Notes under the pieces: generated by a model
The model's database searches: none
What the model was told of the DNA's origin: nothing
Seen by the model: the letters and a program-made list of their open reading frames with translations, nothing else
Program-made: the position numbers and the translations under genes
Shown here: positions 61,419 to 64,000 of the stretch, piece after piece
Numbering within the stretch: the first letter of the stretch is position 1
Layout: every line of letters starts with the position of its first letter
Assembly (NCBI GenBank): GCA_030699385.1
Contig: JAUYMY010000012.1
Location: forward strand, 1 to 64,000
Direction of reading: 5' to 3'
Source of the DNA: Methylobacter sp.
Lineage (GTDB): Bacteria > Pseudomonadota > Gammaproteobacteria > Methylococcales > Methylomonadaceae
Length of the DNA stretch: 64,000 bases

Positions 61419-63818
61419 TCACTCCTTATCTTTATCCTTCCCGGCAAACTCCTTTCTAATCTTGGTAAATTGCAACAACTGAGCTTCAACATACGCGTTA
61501 AACGACTCCGGCGGATAAACGCCTTGTTCGTTCACAACACCGACATCGATGCCGCTCAGCAAAGCCAGCGCCTCGTCTACGGTGCTTACCGCATAAATGG
61601 CAAACTGCCCGGCTTGCGCGGCATGTACTACATCCCAGCGCAACATCAAATGCTTAATGTTGGTATTGGGAATAATAACCCCTTGAGTACCGGTTAAACC
61701 TCTTTTGGCGCAAATATCGAAAAACCCCTCGATTTTCTCATTAACCCCGCCTATCGGCTGGACATTGCCCAATTGGTTGACCGAACCGGTAATGGCCAAA
61801 TCCTGCCGCAACGGCAGTTGGGCGATTGACGACAAAATCGCGCATAACTCAGCCAACGAGGCGCTATCGCCTTCCACATGACCGTAAGATTGCTCAAACA
61901 CTAGGCTCGCGGCGACCGAAAACGGCGCGGTTCGCGCGTAGCGGGAGGCGATGAAACTCGACAAAATCAACACGCCTTTGGAATGCAGCGCGCCGCCTAA
62001 TTCGGTTTCACGTTCAATATCCACCACTTTGCCGCCGCCTAAACGAGTCGTTGCGGTGATGCGGGACGGCTGCCCAAAGCTGAACTCACCCAGTTGCAAA
62101 ACCGAAAGACCGTTGACCTGACCTACAACCAGGCCTTCGGTGTCGATTAACACTGTGCCCCGATGGATATGCTCGTACAGCTTTTCCCTAATTTTATCCA
62201 GCCGGTGAATCTTATGGTCTATCGCTTGCTGCACATCGCTGTTGGTAATATGTTCGTGGCCGTTGTTATCCGCCCAATAATCGGCTTCCATTAATAAATC
62301 GGTGATGCTACGCAGATGGGTCAGCAGTTTTTCCGCATCGCCGCTCATTCTGGCACTGTGCTCTATCACCCTGGCGACTGCATTCTGGCTCAGCGGCCGC
62401 AACTTTTCGCGGCGGGCGATGGTCGCCAATAAGCGGACATAATCGGCATCGCCGTCTGCTCGCGCAAGCGACTGGTCAAAATCGGCGGCAATTTTAAACA
62501 GATCGTGAAACTCCGGGTCGTATTCGCACAGCAGATAATAAATCAACGGCTCGCCCAACAGAATTAGCTTTACATTCAGCGGGATGGGTTCCGGTTCCAG
62601 CGATGAGGCGCTAATCAAACTCAGTGCGCGTTCCAATGATTCAATACGGATTTCACCGGCTTGCAGCGTCCTTTTCAGCATATCCCAGGCATAAGGCTGA
62701 AACAGCAATTTTCGCGCATCGATAATCAGATAACCGCCATTAGCTTTATGCAGGGCTCCCGGCTTGATCATTGTGAAATCAGTGACCAACGAACCCATGT
62801 ACGCCTGATGGTCGATGCGGCCGACCAAATTAGTGTAACTCGGATGATCCTCATAAATGACCGGCGCCGATTTTTTGTTACAAAAATCCACTATTAAATT
62901 AACGTAATAGCGTTTAAATGGATTGGCTTCCTGCGTCAAGTCCATGAACGGAAGAAGCTTTTCGCTATGCGGCAGAAAATCCAGCACATGCTCGATAATA
63001 TCTTTTTGCGCCTCGTTCAAATAACTGAGCACTGCGTCCTGCTTTGCGTATTTTGCAATCAGATCGTCTATCGAATGATTCACCGCCTGCTCCGCCACTT
63101 CGCGGTTCAGCGCCTGCAATTTGCGCTTGGTTTCCTTACGCCAAATCGGAAAGTTTTTCAGCAATTTTGCCAGCCGTTCCTGCAAGTCGAAAATGGTCTT
63201 TTGTATCTCGTGCTGCTTGTCTTTATCAAACTTATTAAATTGCTCGGGACTGATGGCTTCATTGCTTTCATTCGCCGGTGAAAACGCGTAACCGGTTGCG
63301 GTTTCAGTGAGGATAACCTGGGCATTGGCCGCCTCTTCGCGCAACTGACTGAGCTCGTTGATTTCCCGCTGCCGCGATTCGCTTTCCAGCTCACCGGCTC
63401 TGGAGCGGTATTCATCGCCGTCAAACGCCGCCGGTATGGCGATACTCAGCTCGTCGATCAACTGCGCCATATCGTGCTTGAACACCTTGCCCTGCCCCGG
63501 CATAAATTTAATCGCCGTCGGTTTGGCAGGCTGGCTAAAATTATTGACATAACACCAATCCGCAGGAATCGCCTGCCGACCGGCCTCATGTTCGACCAAC
63601 TGACGCACTGTGGTCAATTTGCCGGTGCCGGAAGGTGCCATGGCGAAAATATTATAGCCAGGCTTAGGCATACGGATACCCAACTTAACGGCCTCCACCG
63701 CACGTTGCTGACCGACGCTAATATCAATATCTTCAAGCTCATCGGTGGAGACAAACTTTAACTGCTCAACATTACATGGTTTATAGAGTTGTGAAGGATG
63801 CAACGGCGTATCGCTCAT
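61419..63818 (-). CDS. Lon-family ATP-dependent protease (YcbZ/LonH-like)
   Basis: 799 aa. N-terminal domain, AAA core with APSGTGKLTT (Walker A, with Leu where Ser/Thr is usual), and a C-terminal S16 protease domain with EGDSASLAELCAIL (catalytic Ser) and NEKIEGFFDIC (catalytic Lys). It lacks the Lon substrate-binding N-domain of LonA. The family includes YcbZ/LonH (AAA_32 type). The ATPase may be degenerate; the protease dyad looks intact. Followed by secreted-protein genes, no operon seen. Confidence 0.93.
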   Translation of the reverse strand: MSDTPLHPSQLYKPCNVEQLKFVSTDELEDIDISVGQQRAVEAVKLGIRMPKPGYNIFAMAPSGTGKLTTVRQLVEHEAGRQAIPADWCYVNNFSQPAKPTAIKFMPGQGKVFKHDMAQLIDELSIAIPAAFDGDEYRSRAGELESESRQREINELSQLREEAANAQVILTETATGYAFSPANESNEAISPEQFNKFDKDKQHEIQKTIFDLQERLAKLLKNFPIWRKETKRKLQALNREVAEQAVNHSIDDLIAKYAKQDAVLSYLNEAQKDIIEHVLDFLPHSEKLLPFMDLTQEANPFKRYYVNLIVDFCNKKSAPVIYEDHPSYTNLVGRIDHQAYMGSLVTDFTMIKPGALHKANGGYLIIDARKLLFQPYAWDMLKRTLQAGEIRIESLERALSLISASSLEPEPIPLNVKLILLGEPLIYYLLCEYDPEFHDLFKIAADFDQSLARADGDADYVRLLATIARREKLRPLSQNAVARVIEHSARMSGDAEKLLTHLRSITDLLMEADYWADNNGHEHITNSDVQQAIDHKIHRLDKIREKLYEHIHRGTVLIDTEGLVVGQVNGLSVLQLGEFSFGQPSRITATTRLGGGKVVDIERETELGGALHSKGVLILSSFIASRYARTAPFSVAASLVFEQSYGHVEGDSASLAELCAILSSIAQLPLRQDLAITGSVNQLGNVQPIGGVNEKIEGFFDICAKRGLTGTQGVIIPNTNIKHLMLRWDVVHAAQAGQFAIYAVSTVDEALALLSGIDVGVVNEQGVYPPESFNAYVEAQLLQFTKIRKEFAGKDKDKE

Positions 63819-64000
63819 GTTATATATCCTGCGTGGAAAACTCGATTTATTGAAAATAGACTTAACAGTTTAAGCCTGGATTATGAATATATATTCGTAG
63901 CCGGATAATAACCGTTATTCAGCTCTATTTCCAAACTATTTTTCACTTGGCATTTGTGTTATTTAGCGCAATGCCTGCCTTCAAAAACCGCCGTTCTTAC
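63819..64000. other. Upstream region of the Lon-family gene
   Basis: AT-rich, no gene. It probably holds the promoter of the Lon-family gene on the minus strand, but I see no convincing hexamers. The window ends here. Confidence 0.5.

Overview
The window holds two parts. Positions 1 to about 27,010 are most of a Mu-like transposable prophage. Positions 27,114 to 64,000 are ordinary chromosome of a gammaproteobacterium. A methanotroph of the Methylococcales type is my best guess, from the cytochrome P460, the copper-handling genes (CopA, a CopZ-like chaperone, a multicopper oxidase) and the general look of the proteins. No methane oxidation gene is present, so this is inference.

Prophage. It is read right to left on the minus strand and is cut by the left window edge after the major head protein, so tail genes lie outside. 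From its end near 27.0 kb: candidate transposase-binding end repeats; a 58-aa gene and an XRE-type repressor on the plus strand; an operator cluster; then ner, small early genes, transposase A (with an overprinted 94-aa frame), target ATPase B, and an early block with DUF3164, GemA and unknown proteins. Next come a SleB-like hydrolase and DUF2786, and an accessory stretch (about 14.8 to 12.0 kb) split into cassettes by five near-identical terminators, each followed by a repeated promoter type. A Mor/C-family activator, GH24 lysozyme, small lysis-region genes and the Mu head genes gp25 to gp30, G, I (with internal Z) and T follow. Two late promoters, before lysozyme and before I, share a dyad exactly 23 bp upstream of a -10-like hexamer. 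This matches Mu Plys and PI and gives the C-type activator an obvious target.

The prophage is loaded with two palindromic repeat families that I did not see in the host half. R1 is REP/REPIN-like (GTGGGAGCGGCCACCCGG core) and R2 is a three-hairpin element. Some R1 copies sit in frame inside genes, and one R2 lies between two R1 arms.

Chromosome. Genes in order: tRNA-Met, ychF, a membrane-anchored multicopper oxidase, a 1347-aa NMT1/PAS/GAF/GGDEF/EAL sensor, hrpA, a secreted trypsin-like protease, a HEAAH metalloprotease-like protein, a DedA protein, ppnP, a NYN-domain protein, yaeQ, ybiT-type ABC-F, cytochrome P460, hflD, an EAL-HDOD protein, a copper chaperone and copA, tRNA-Ser with csrA, pyrC, an fmdB-type zinc ribbon, aspS, an AT-rich orphan pair, a broken gene with DUF2283, nadA, an acidic protein, a lipase-like hydrolase, two secreted proteins and a Lon-family protease. 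Host intergenic gaps carry their own palindromic repeats, mainly CACCACGAAG...CTTCGTGGTG.
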